DNA of 64,000 bases from contig JAQXUQ010000006.1 of assembly GCA_029224465.1 (NCBI GenBank), positions 62,001 to 126,000 on the forward strand, in the 5' to 3' direction. The notes below the pieces were generated by a model. It was given only the letters and a program-made list of their open reading frames with translations. It was not told the origin of the DNA and ran no database searches. Shown in pieces: positions 15,885 through 24,353 of the stretch. The DNA is from Bacillota bacterium. GTDB taxonomy: Bacteria; Bacillota; Clostridia; Lachnospirales; Lachnospiraceae. Position numbers and translations under genes: made by a program. Position 1 is the stretch's first letter; each line of letters opens with the position of its first letter.

Positions 15885-17261
15885 ATGGAAAAAGATAAAG
15901 AAATAAACGCGTACTCTCAGGTTACACCGGAAATTGACGCACTCGCGGAGGGCGTACGCGCGGCGGACCGTATTGATCCGCAGCTTTATACCAAATATGA
16001 TGTCAAGCGAGGGCTCCGCGACCTGAACGGAAAAGGCGTTCTGGCGGGGCTGACCAACATCGCGGAAATCCGCGCGAAGAAGATCGTGGACGGTCAGGAA
16101 GTTCCGGATTACGGTCATCTTTTTTACCGGGGATATCCGATCGAGGACCTGATCAGCGGCTTTGTTTCGGAGAACCGGTTCGGCTTTGAGGAAATGGCGT
16201 ACCTTCTGATGATCGGAAGACTCCCGGACCGGAAAGAGCTGGACGAGTTCACGAAAACGCTGAATTTTTACCGGAGCCTTCCGACAAATTTCGTCCGTGA
16301 TGTCATCATGAAAGCACCAAGCGCGGACATGATGAATACGCTGGCGAGGAGTGTTTTGACGCTGTATGCGTATGATGACAAGGCGGATGATATTTCCCTG
16401 CCGAACGTTCTGCGCCAGAGCATGATGCTGACCAGCGTGTTTCCGATGCTGTCCATCTACGGGTATCAGGCGTACAATCATTACGTGAACGGGAAGAGTC
16501 TTGTCATTCACCCGCCGCTCATGGAAGGCAGTATTTCGCAGAATATTCTGCACCTGCTGCGTCCGGACAGCAAATTTACCGATATTGAAGCAAGAGTTCT
16601 CGATGTATGCCTTGCGCTCCACATGGATCATGGCGGCGGTAACAACAGTGCCTTTACGATGCATGTTGTTACTTCCACGCAGACGGACACGTATTCCGCG
16701 GTTGCGGCGTCGCTTGCTTCCCTGAAAGGACCGCGTCACGGCGGCGCAAATATCAAGGTTGTCCGGATGTTTGAGGACATGAAGAAGTGTGTGTCCGACT
16801 GGACCGACGAAGAGGCGGTCGCGGATTATCTGGCAAAACTTCTGCACGGCGAGGCTTTTGATCACGCAGGGCTGATTTACGGCGTCGGACATGCGGTATA
16901 TTCGCTTTCGGATCCCCGCGCGGTTATTTTCAAGCAGTTCGTTGAAAAACTGGCGCATGCGGACGGCTACGACAAGGAGTTCCGGCTGTATTCACTGGTC
17001 GAGAAGCTGGCCCCGCAGGTAATTGCGAAGGAACGCAAGATGTACAAGGGTGTCTGTGTCAATGTCGACTTTTATTCCGGCTTTGTCTATCAGATGCTGG
17101 GACTGCCGATGGAGCTTTTCACACCGCTGTTCGCTATGGCAAGAATCGTCGGCTGGAGCGCGCACCGCATGGAAGAGCTTGCCAACAACGGCAAGATCAT
17201 CCGTCCGGCATACCGTTCGATCTGCACGGAATATCCTTACAAACCGATGAAAGACAGATAG
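15885..17261 (+). CDS. gltA: Citrate synthase family protein
   Basis: The 458-residue enzyme condenses acetyl-CoA with oxaloacetate; the family also includes 2-methylcitrate synthases. The conserved HMDHGGGNNSAFT (catalytic His), GPRHGGAN (second His) and DFYSGFVYQMLG (catalytic Asp) are all present. It has an N-terminal extension of about 60 residues relative to the shortest forms. AAGGAG precedes the ATG. Its likely role is making citrate for glutamate in the incomplete TCA cycle of an anaerobe. The downstream peptidase starts 12 bp after the stop, suggesting co-transcription. Confidence 0.93.
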   Translation: MEKDKEINAYSQVTPEIDALAEGVRAADRIDPQLYTKYDVKRGLRDLNGKGVLAGLTNIAEIRAKKIVDGQEVPDYGHLFYRGYPIEDLISGFVSENRFGFEEMAYLLMIGRLPDRKELDEFTKTLNFYRSLPTNFVRDVIMKAPSADMMNTLARSVLTLYAYDDKADDISLPNVLRQSMMLTSVFPMLSIYGYQAYNHYVNGKSLVIHPPLMEGSISQNILHLLRPDSKFTDIEARVLDVCLALHMDHGGGNNSAFTMHVVTSTQTDTYSAVAASLASLKGPRHGGANIKVVRMFEDMKKCVSDWTDEEAVADYLAKLLHGEAFDHAGLIYGVGHAVYSLSDPRAVIFKQFVEKLAHADGYDKEFRLYSLVEKLAPQVIAKERKMYKGVCVNVDFYSGFVYQMLGLPMELFTPLFAMARIVGWSAHRMEELANNGKIIRPAYRSICTEYPYKPMKDR

Positions 17262-17273
17262 GAGGAAACGAAA

Positions 17274-19103
17274 ATGGCACAGAATGTCTGCGTGTCCAGA
17301 CTGGACGCGCTTCGAAAAGCCATGGAAAAGAACGGCATTGATGTCTACATGATTCCGACCGCGGATTTTCATGGCAGTGAGTATGTGGCGGACTATTTCA
17401 AGGTCAGAGAGTATTTCTCGGGATTCACAGGGGAAAATTCAACGCTTGTAGTTACAAAAGACGAGGCGGATCTGTGGGTGGACGGAAGGTTTTTCATCCA
17501 GGCCGAGCATGAGCTCGAGGGAAGCGGTATTATCGAGCAGCGCATGGGAGAGCCCGGCGTGCCGACGCTGCACGAATTTCTCCGCAAAACAATCCGGGAC
17601 GGAGAGACCCTCGGCTTCGACGGCAGATGTGTAAACGAAACGCAGGGAAGAGAAATCGCAAGACTCCTGGCAGGCAGAAATGTAAATATCCGCTCGGATA
17701 AGGATCTTGCGGAGGAAGTATGGACGGACAGGCCGGCGCTTCCATCCCATCCTGTTTTTCTTCTGGACGCGGAAAAGTATGCCGGTGAAACAGCGGCGTC
17801 CAAGCTTTCGCGCCTTCGCGCGGTCATGGACGAAAAGGGAGCCAAGTTCTATGTCAGCAGCAAGCTTGACGAGATCATGTGGCTCTACAATATCCGCGGG
17901 TTTGACGTGACCTGTAACCCGGTGGCACTCTCTTATACGTTTGTCACACCGGATGAGGCGTTTCTGTTCATTCAGGACAGTGAAGTGACCGACGGGCTTC
18001 GGGAGTACGCGAAGGAAATCGGCCTCGTCATCTGCCATTATTTTGCATTCGACGAATTTTTAAGAACGCGTGTTGTCTATGACGGACCGGTGCTGTATGA
18101 CCCTGCGTTTACGGGATATCAGATCTGCCAGACGATCCGCGAAGTGATGACAGCTTCCGGCGCGGATTCTTCGCTTCTTATGATCCCGGACAACAGCCCT
18201 GTCGATTACATGAAAGCGGTCAAGAACGAAACAGAAATCCGCAACTTCAAGGAGATCTACATTGAAGATTCGGCGGCTGTCACCAAGTTCATCTACTGGC
18301 TGAAGAAGACCGTCGGAAAAGAAAAAATGACGGAAGGCAGCGCGGCCGCTTATCTGGACGGCCTTCGCGCGAAGATTAAAGACTATGTTGAACTGAGCTT
18401 CCCCACGATCTCCGCTTACGGTGAAAACGCGGCGATGATGCACTATGAGCCGAAGGGAGAAGGCGCGGAAGTAAAGCCTGAGGGAATGCTGCTTGTCGAT
18501 TCCGGCGGACAGTATATGCGCGGCACAACCGATGTCACACGGACAATGGCTCTCGGTCCTGTGACAGATGACATGAAGAAGAGCTATACGCTGACCGCAG
18601 CCAGCATGCTGCAGCTGATGGACACGAAATTCCTTGCGGGCAGCTCCGGCATCACACTGGATATCATGGCGCGGGAGCCGATGTGGCGTGAAGGCATGGA
18701 CTATAAGTGCGGAACAGGACACGGGATCGGGTACCTTCTGAACGTACATGAAGGCCCGCAAAGCATCCGCTACAGAAAAAGAGACGCCGCTGACATGACA
18801 GCGTTCGCGCCGGGCATGGTCGTTTCCGATGAGCCGGGCGTCTACAAGTCGGGCAGGTACGGCATCCGTATCGAGACGATTCTTCTGTGCGTTCGCGACA
18901 GGACGACCGGAGACGGCGAGTTCTACGGCTTTGAGCCGCTGACCTTTGTTCCGTTTGACCGGGAGCTGATCGATCCGCAGTATCTGACCAAAGAGAACCT
19001 TGCGTTATTGAACGACTATAACGCGCAGGTACTGGAGAAGATTGCACCGCTCCTTGACGGGGAGGAAAAAGCATGGCTCGAAGAGCAGTGCGCACGCATT
19101 TAA
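17274..19103 (+). CDS. Xaa-Pro aminopeptidase, M24B family, three-domain type
   Basis: The 609-residue protein has the length and layout of large three-domain aminopeptidase P: two N-terminal creatinase-like domains, then a C-terminal pita-bread metal-binding domain. Metal ligands are visible in DSGGQYMRGTTDVTRT (two Asp), GTGHGIGYLLNVHEGP (His) and later DEPGVYKSGRYGIRIE (Glu). It removes N-terminal residues before proline from cytosolic peptides. The strong AGGAGG before the ATG supports the start. The next gene begins inside its last codons. Confidence 0.92.
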   Translation: MAQNVCVSRLDALRKAMEKNGIDVYMIPTADFHGSEYVADYFKVREYFSGFTGENSTLVVTKDEADLWVDGRFFIQAEHELEGSGIIEQRMGEPGVPTLHEFLRKTIRDGETLGFDGRCVNETQGREIARLLAGRNVNIRSDKDLAEEVWTDRPALPSHPVFLLDAEKYAGETAASKLSRLRAVMDEKGAKFYVSSKLDEIMWLYNIRGFDVTCNPVALSYTFVTPDEAFLFIQDSEVTDGLREYAKEIGLVICHYFAFDEFLRTRVVYDGPVLYDPAFTGYQICQTIREVMTASGADSSLLMIPDNSPVDYMKAVKNETEIRNFKEIYIEDSAAVTKFIYWLKKTVGKEKMTEGSAAAYLDGLRAKIKDYVELSFPTISAYGENAAMMHYEPKGEGAEVKPEGMLLVDSGGQYMRGTTDVTRTMALGPVTDDMKKSYTLTAASMLQLMDTKFLAGSSGITLDIMAREPMWREGMDYKCGTGHGIGYLLNVHEGPQSIRYRKRDAADMTAFAPGMVVSDEPGVYKSGRYGIRIETILLCVRDRTTGDGEFYGFEPLTFVPFDRELIDPQYLTKENLALLNDYNAQVLEKIAPLLDGEEKAWLEEQCARI

Positions 19104-20875
19104 CTGGCAGAAAAAGAAGTGTCCGCGGGTCAGCCGCGGCACTTCTTTTTCTGATCATAGCCCTGCAGCTTCTCACAATGGGATACTGCGGAACGCGGAA
19201 GTACGGAATGCATGAAGATGAGTATTACTCGTATTATTCGACGAACCGCAGCACCGGACTCTACCTTTCGGACCGCGCGTGGATGTCCTCCGACGATTTG
19301 CGGAAGGACTTTACCGCGCTGCCGGGGGACAGGCTTGACCTTTCTCTCGTCAAAACAGTACAAAGCTGGGACGTCCACCCGCCGCTTTATTACTATGCGC
19401 TCCGCGTCGTGTGTTATCTTACGCCCGGCGTTTTCAGCAAATGGCAGGGGCTTGCCGTAAACTTTATCGGCTTTTTCTTCGCGCAGTTGCTTCTCGCCGC
19501 GCTTTCGTACCATCTTTCCGGCTCACGTCCGTTTTCCCTGATGATTACCGCTGTGTGGGGCTTTTCGCCGGTCGCGTTTTCCGCCGTCATGTTTATCAGA
19601 ATGTATCAGTGTCTGATCGTCTGGACGCTGCTGCAGCTGCTGCTTCTGGTACTGGTCATGGAGGAGATGTCCGGGCAGGCTGCGGGCGGTCGGAGTTCCC
19701 TGCCGGAGGCGTCTGCAGGCCGGCCGCGGCGGCAAACGCCCGCGTGCCTGCAACGGATGCGGCATCACAGGACCGCCGTGCTGCTTGCGCTTATGGCACT
19801 TTGCACCTTCTGCGGTTTCCTGACACAGTATTACTATCTGATCATTTTATTCTTCGAAGGGGTTTGTTTTGAGCTGTATGCGCTCACCCATACGAAGGGT
19901 GTGACGCGTTTGAAGACCTGCGGAGGATATGCGCTCGCGCAGCTTCTTGCCCTTGCTGCCGGCGTGCTGTATTATCCGGCGAGTCTGTCGCAGATTTTCC
20001 ATGGATACCGCGGCAGGCAGGCGCAGACCGAGTTTATCGATTTTTCCAACACGCCGGACCGGTGGAAAACATTCCTCAGCCTCTTGAACGATCAAATGTT
20101 TGCGGGCAGGCTTTTCTGGTTTCTGCTTGCAGCGGCTGTCTGTGCACTGCTTTCCGCGATTGCCGCAGGGGGATCCCGGCGCAGGAGAGCGCGCTGCGAG
20201 GAACCGGCCGGTGATCATATACCTACCGCAGCTAACGCAGGAGATCTTCCTTTATATCGCTCTGCGTACGTGATACTGCTTGTCAGCACGGCAGCCTCTT
20301 TCCTTGTTGTGTCGAAGACCGCGCTGATTCTGGGAGCCAGCTCTATCCGCTATGTGATGAACTTGTGTCCTTTGCTGCTTCTTCTGATTTTGCTGCCGCC
20401 GCAGCGGCTGATTAGGAAGCAAGCGGCGGCGGGCGGGGCAGCACCGCAGCCGGCGGGAATATCGCCCCGGATGGCAGCCCTTCTTTTAGGACTTATTTTT
20501 CTTGTGACAGATGCGGCGGGGCTGGCAGCAGGAAAAGTTCAGTTTCTGTTTCCGGAGGACCGGCAGAGAATGGCCTATGCGAAGGAACATGCGGAGGACA
20601 CAGTTGTCGTAGCCTATAATCCGGCGAACACATCGCACATTTATTTCCTGAGCAATGAGCTGCTGACCTATCGCAGGTTTTTCTGTATGGATGAAAGCAA
20701 CACGGCACCGCTGGATGACGTTCTGCCGCAGCGGGCGGAAGGACTGACTGCGTACATCGCGGATTCGGATAACGCGGAGCAGATCCTGCAGAATCTTGTG
20801 AAAGCTGTGGAAGCGAAGCATGGCGCTGTTCTCCTGGACACAAAACAGATGTGGAAAAAATACAGAATATATTGA
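19073..20875 (+). CDS. GT-C fold membrane glycosyltransferase (GT39/ArnT-like)
   Basis: The 600-residue polytopic membrane protein begins with a basic cytoplasmic end, a signal-anchor helix, and then GMHEDEYYSYY in the first external loop, the acidic metal/lipid-sugar motif typical of polyprenyl-phosphate-dependent GT-C enzymes. HPPLYYYALR follows, another common element of this group. About ten hydrophobic helices are visible, with two Arg/Pro-rich loops (about 200-230 and 365-390), and a soluble C-terminal tail. It probably transfers a sugar from a lipid carrier outside the cell; substrate unknown. The start overlaps the peptidase gene by 31 bp, and GGGGAGG lies before the ATG, pointing to translational coupling. 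Confidence 0.75.
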   Translation: MARRAVRTHLTGRKRSVRGSAAALLFLIIALQLLTMGYCGTRKYGMHEDEYYSYYSTNRSTGLYLSDRAWMSSDDLRKDFTALPGDRLDLSLVKTVQSWDVHPPLYYYALRVVCYLTPGVFSKWQGLAVNFIGFFFAQLLLAALSYHLSGSRPFSLMITAVWGFSPVAFSAVMFIRMYQCLIVWTLLQLLLLVLVMEEMSGQAAGGRSSLPEASAGRPRRQTPACLQRMRHHRTAVLLALMALCTFCGFLTQYYYLIILFFEGVCFELYALTHTKGVTRLKTCGGYALAQLLALAAGVLYYPASLSQIFHGYRGRQAQTEFIDFSNTPDRWKTFLSLLNDQMFAGRLFWFLLAAAVCALLSAIAAGGSRRRRARCEEPAGDHIPTAANAGDLPLYRSAYVILLVSTAASFLVVSKTALILGASSIRYVMNLCPLLLLLILLPPQRLIRKQAAAGGAAPQPAGISPRMAALLLGLIFLVTDAAGLAAGKVQFLFPEDRQRMAYAKEHAEDTVVVAYNPANTSHIYFLSNELLTYRRFFCMDESNTAPLDDVLPQRAEGLTAYIADSDNAEQILQNLVKAVEAKHGAVLLDTKQMWKKYRIY

Positions 20876-20889
20876 AATTTCGGAGCCGG

Positions 20890-20918
20890 TTGTATCGCGG
20901 GAAATGATTTGCTATACT
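20890..20918 (+). promoter_or_regulatory. Sigma-A type promoter of the 6S-like RNA
   Basis: TTGTAT at 20890-20895 and TATACT at 20913-20918 are separated by exactly 17 bases. This would start a transcript near 20,921-20,926, right at the base of the long RNA stem described next. Confidence 0.75.
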
Positions 20919-20920
20919 CG

Positions 20921-21159
20921 AGTTGCCTGAAATCCTTTTGCTTTATTTGATCCTACAAATACTTTAAACGGGAGTTCTAAATTGTTTCAGCAGCTGTCAC
21001 GCCCTCGGCAGCGGCTCCGGCCGCGGCAATGGTCAGGGGAAGGCAAAAACTGTTCTGCGGACACCCACCTGGCTTGAGGCTAGGAGTCAACTGGCAGGGG
21101 GAGGACAGGTCAATAGGAAATGAGAACCGGTGCAGGCGGCAGCTTGTACCGGCTTTTTT
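20921..21159 (+). ncRNA. ssrS: Probable 6S RNA (RNA polymerase-binding regulator)
   Basis: No credible coding frame lies here, but a promoter, a folded body and a terminator line up. Bases 20922-20941 pair with 21094-21114 (GTTGCCTG with CAGG-U-CAAT, then TCCTTTTGC with GCAGGGGGA after a symmetric 3x3 loop), giving a closed body of 193 nt, the size of 6S RNA. Inside are a poorly paired central region (5' side AU-rich, TTTGATCCTACAAATAC) and a GC-rich apical stem near 20,995-21,060. A terminator follows at 21126-21159. Closing stem, central bubble and terminal stem match known 6S architecture. The family name is inferred from this fold and size, not from a database match. Confidence 0.55.
21126..21159 (+). 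terminator. Rho-independent terminator of the 6S-like RNA
   Basis: CCGGTGCAGGC pairs with GCTTGTACCGG (two G-U pairs) around a short loop and is followed by TTTTTT at 21154-21159. Confidence 0.85.
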
Positions 21160-21233
21160 ATCATCGGATGTTTGCGCGGTGCGGCTGCGCCGGTCTTGCA
21201 TGGGAGCGTTGCGGCGCCGGCCACTGCCAATCT

Positions 21234-21398
21234 ATGCAATATACTGGCCACCGGCGCCGCTGCATTGAAAATCCAAGACATTTCAAGAAGAAGCAAACAT
21301 ATTGCCTGAAAATCGATGAAATTCATGCAATACAGGCCCGGCTGCCGGAAATGTCTTGGAATATCTATGCAAAATGACGGCGAGCGCTCATATTGCAT
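21234..21398 (+). repeat. 165-bp dyad repeat, copy B
   Basis: The best-preserved copy. ATGCAATAT (21234) pairs with ATATTGCAT (ends 21398); TCCAAGACATTTC (21272-21284) is the exact inverse of 21348-21360; TATTGC (21300) pairs with GCAATA (ends 21332). All are centred on 21316. It shares the preceding CCAATCT with copy C. The remaining bases up to the gene end at 21541 hold nothing recognised. Confidence 0.9.
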
Positions 21399-21540
21399 TA
21401 CGCGTGGACGTTGCGACTACTATGAAGTGCGTTCGGCCATTGCGCAAGGCGCCGCGGCTGCGGGAATAGAATATTAGCGCTGTCGCCCGGGCTGCAGATA
21501 AGCCTTGCACCAAAGTACTTCAGCAAAATTCCGGAAAACC

Positions 21541-22326
21541 TCACAAGAAGAATTCCTGAATTATATTTTCGATGTGCTGCATATTCAGATGCAGTTTTTC
21601 AGATTCAAAAGTAAGTATCAGGTTATGACCGGAAAGAAAACCTGCTTCCGCATATGTCTGCAGTTTTAATGCGGCATTCTTCCGGTATTCCGAAGAATCC
21701 ATCATACCCATGTGTTCCCACGGAATAAACAATCCGGTTTTCTTCTGCATAACCAGAAAGTCAGGATGCATTGTCGTTGTATTCACTTCCATCAACGGTT
21801 CATAGACAAAATTAATTCCATGTCTGATCAACTGCGTCTGTATCAGCAGTTCACCTTTTGATCGCACCTTTTCACCGTTCAGGCCTGTATAGATCAGAGC
21901 TTCAGGATGGAAATCTTTAGAAGATTTCTGCTTCATCGCTTCCATAATCTGTAATGGACTATATGGCAAAACAAGAAGCGCAGATTTATTCGGATCATTG
22001 AGCAGTTTTTCGAGCTTTTCGGAGGGGAGTCCGTCATAGACTTTTAAGTATCTCTGAATTGCCGTCAGTTCTTTCTGATATTCCCTGATAAGACAAGTCT
22101 TTAGCTCGCGGTTTACGAGTGCCTTTTGAAGCTCGATGTCAGCCTTTGGAATGTTTGAGCGTACGCGGTGCCCATGAACGCGTGTAATGACATACCATTG
22201 CACATATTTGCCGCAGGTGTATGCCCGTATCTCACCGTCGGGCAGCTTGTCAAGCTCCTCCTGCAATACGCGGATCTGATCCTTCAGATAGTTTTCTCGA
22301 AGTGTCATTGCGTCGGTTAGATTCAT
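21541..22326 (-). CDS. Putative PD-(D/E)XK nuclease-fold protein
   Basis: The 261-residue protein has a helical, charged N-terminal half and a C-terminal half with a nuclease-like pattern: VRSKGELLIQTQL (Glu), then MHPDFLV (Pro-Asp), then IPWEHMGMMDS (Glu), then YRKNAALKLQTYAEAG. This spacing (E...PD...(W)EH.G...Y...K...Y...G) is seen in restriction-endonuclease-like folds, though the usual lysine after the Glu is not clear. CAGGAG precedes the ATG. It is AT-richer than its neighbours and lies between two same-orientation 165-bp repeats, so it may be a transferred cassette. I cannot assign a biological role. Confidence 0.6.
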   Translation of the reverse strand: MNLTDAMTLRENYLKDQIRVLQEELDKLPDGEIRAYTCGKYVQWYVITRVHGHRVRSNIPKADIELQKALVNRELKTCLIREYQKELTAIQRYLKVYDGLPSEKLEKLLNDPNKSALLVLPYSPLQIMEAMKQKSSKDFHPEALIYTGLNGEKVRSKGELLIQTQLIRHGINFVYEPLMEVNTTTMHPDFLVMQKKTGLFIPWEHMGMMDSSEYRKNAALKLQTYAEAGFLSGHNLILTFESEKLHLNMQHIENIIQEFFL

Positions 22327-22479
22327 GTTTTTCTCCTGATCAAAGATATGATTAATAAGATATGAGTTACAAGATATCAGACATTAAAGCCTGACAAAAA
22401 CAATTGTATAGCAGCATGCAACGAAAGAGAAGAACAAACCTGTATCTTTTTCGAAAGTGTCGTACCGCATATCCAATCT

Positions 22480-22644
22480 ATACAATATGAGCGTACACCT
22501 CTATTCTGCATAGATTATTCAAGACGAAATCAGCTGCCAGCTTCATATTGCCTGAAAATCGATGAAATTCATGCAATACAGGCCTGCCTGCCGGAAATGT
22601 CTTGGAATATCTATGCAAAAACAACAACAGCCGCCATATTGCAT
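22480..22644 (+). repeat. 165-bp dyad repeat, copy C
   Basis: Same length and box offsets as copies A and B; one outer box has a change (ATACAATAT). The central part (22546-22584, beginning TATTGCCTGAAAATCG) is identical or nearly so to copy B over ~39 bases, and CTGCCGGAAATGTCTTGG also matches. The spacers at offsets 9-26, 51-65 and 138-155 are unrelated to those of copy B. Confidence 0.9.
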
Positions 22645-22797
22645 AGAAACCCGATTGCCCGCCCATGCGGCCGCCTTGACAAGCTTGCGCCGCGGCCTGA
22701 TCACCGCCGCAGCCGACAGTTCATTCATGCTGCGGCGCCGATATCCGCCGCGGCCGCTTCTTCACTCTATGCCGCAGCAGTTTCCGCCGCCTGCCCC

Positions 22798-22827
22798 TTG
22801 ACGTTTCCCCTGCTTCCGACCTATAAT
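22798..22827 (+). promoter_or_regulatory. Promoter of the pheST T-box transcript
   Basis: TTGACG at 22798-22803 and TATAAT at 22822-22827, spacing 18. Transcription would start near 22,834, just before the T-box leader. The stretch between copy C and this promoter (22645-22797) is GC-rich and holds nothing I can name. Confidence 0.75.
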
Positions 22828-22833
22828 TCATGC

Positions 22834-23143
22834 AGATTTTCAAAAATTTCAACAAATGCATTGACGGAGACAGACATCCGATACCCGGAATAACAGAGAG
22901 GAAGTTCACCGGCTGAAAGACTTCCTGAACGGGCCGTATGAATTCACTCCCGAGCAGGTCAAAAGAACATTTGATATTCTGCAGCTGCCTTTGGAATGCA
23001 GCAGGCAGACCGAACCAGTAGTTTGATCCGCAGAGCCGGCGTTACAGGCATGAATGAAGTGCCGTCTATGACGGAATACGGGTGGTACCGCGGAGCAGAG
23101 AAGAAGCTTCGTCCCTGAACGAAAACAGGGGCGGGGCTTTTTT
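22834..23143 (+). promoter_or_regulatory. T-box riboswitch leader of pheST, with terminator
   Basis: The T-box sequence AATACGGGTGGTACCGCGG is at 23075-23093. Upstream are stem I features: AACAGAGAGG (K-turn type) near 22,890, GGCTGAAAG near 22,910, and a plausible specifier UUC at 22943-22945 followed by A, fitting tRNA-Phe. Downstream, 23106-23117 pairs with 23126-23139 and is followed by a T-run to 23143, the terminator alternative. T-box RNAs sense uncharged tRNA and then form an antiterminator, so pheST should be induced by phenylalanine starvation. The specifier choice is inferred from context and the downstream genes. Confidence 0.9.
23106..23143 (+). terminator. T-box regulated terminator before pheS
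   Basis: Stem AGCTTCGTCCCTG / CAGGGGCGGGGCT (several G-U pairs), then TTTTTT. It competes with the T-box antiterminator. The 133 bases from here to pheS carry GGCC-rich inverted repeats but no gene. Confidence 0.85.
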
Positions 23144-23276
23144 ACATGCATTCCGGCCGATCGCACTGCTGCGCACCGTATGCGGCGGCAGTCACCCGAC
23201 CGGGCCGGCACTGGCCGATCCGGCGTAGCCGGCACCGGCCACAGATGCAGAAAGCCCCACAGAAAGAGGAGGAATT

Positions 23277-24299
23277 ATGATTCAGGAAGATCTTGAGAAG
23301 ATCAGGCTTCAGGCAAAGGAAGCGCTGGAAAACGCGAAGACTTCGGAGGACATTAACCGTATCCGCGTGGATATCCTCGGAAAGAAAGGCGCGCTGACTG
23401 GCATTCTGCGCGGCATGAAGGACGTTTCCAAGGAAGACCGCCCGAAAGTCGGACAGATGGTCAATGATGTCCGCGCGAAAATCGAGACCAGACTCGAAGA
23501 AGCACAGAAAGAAATCGAAGAGAAGGCGCAGGAACTGCGTCTTGCTTCCGAGACGATCGATGTGACACTTCCTTCCAGAAGAATGCAGAGAGGTCACCTG
23601 CATCCCAACACAGTCGCCCTCCGCGAAATCGAAGACATCTTCATCGGCATGGGATATGAAGTTGTCGACGGACCCGAAGTCGAGAAGGACTACTACAACT
23701 TTGAGGCGCTCAACATTCCCGCGGATCACCCGGCAAAGGATGAACAGGATACTTTCTACATTAACGGAGACATGCTTCTTCGTACACAGACATCCGGCGT
23801 TCAGATTCACGAAATGGAAAAAGGCAGGATCCCGATCCGCATGATCGCACCGGGCCGCGTCTACAGAGCGGACGAGGTGGATGCCACGCATTCGCCTGTT
23901 TTCCATCAGGTGGAAGGCCTCGTCGTCGATAAAGGCATCACATTTGCGGATTTAAAGGGAACGCTGGCAGAATTCGCAAAGGGAGTCTTCGGCGAAAAGA
24001 CACAGGTCCGCTTTCGCCCGCACCACTTCCCGTTCACGGAGCCGTCCGCGGAAATGGATATTTCCTGCTTCAAGTGCGGCGGCAAGGGCTGCAGCTTCTG
24101 CAAGGGAGAAGGCTGGATCGAGATTCTGGGCTGCGGCATGGTTCACCCGCATGTACTTGAGATGTGCCACATTGATCCGGACGAGTATTCCGGATTTGCT
24201 TTCGGCATCGGTCTGGAACGTATCGCCCTTCTGAAATACGAAATTGATGATATGCGTCTTCTGTATGAGAACGATGTCCGCTTCATCAACCAGTTCTGA
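23277..24299 (+). CDS. pheS: Phenylalanyl-tRNA synthetase alpha subunit
   Basis: This 340-residue class II synthetase subunit charges tRNA-Phe as an alpha2-beta2 enzyme with PheT. An N-terminal coiled coil (about residues 1-90) is followed by the catalytic core with motif 2 (VFHQVEGLVVD), the FKCGGKGCSFC zinc-knuckle-like loop and motif 3 (GFAFGIGLERIALLKY). AGAGGAGG precedes the ATG. The T-box leader is directly upstream and pheT follows after 54 bp. Confidence 0.97.
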   Translation: MIQEDLEKIRLQAKEALENAKTSEDINRIRVDILGKKGALTGILRGMKDVSKEDRPKVGQMVNDVRAKIETRLEEAQKEIEEKAQELRLASETIDVTLPSRRMQRGHLHPNTVALREIEDIFIGMGYEVVDGPEVEKDYYNFEALNIPADHPAKDEQDTFYINGDMLLRTQTSGVQIHEMEKGRIPIRMIAPGRVYRADEVDATHSPVFHQVEGLVVDKGITFADLKGTLAEFAKGVFGEKTQVRFRPHHFPFTEPSAEMDISCFKCGGKGCSFCKGEGWIEILGCGMVHPHVLEMCHIDPDEYSGFAFGIGLERIALLKYEIDDMRLLYENDVRFINQF

Positions 24300-24353
24300 T
24301 GAGCTTACGGAAGAAATTGTTTTGGCGGATAAACGGAAGAAAGAGGAGATAAA

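Noticed and set aside
21087-21398. Small protein-coding frames within the 165-bp repeats
   Set aside because: Frames exist on both strands and share short peptides only because the DNA repeats are alike; they have no consistent start or ribosome site, and the changes between copies do not favour silent positions.
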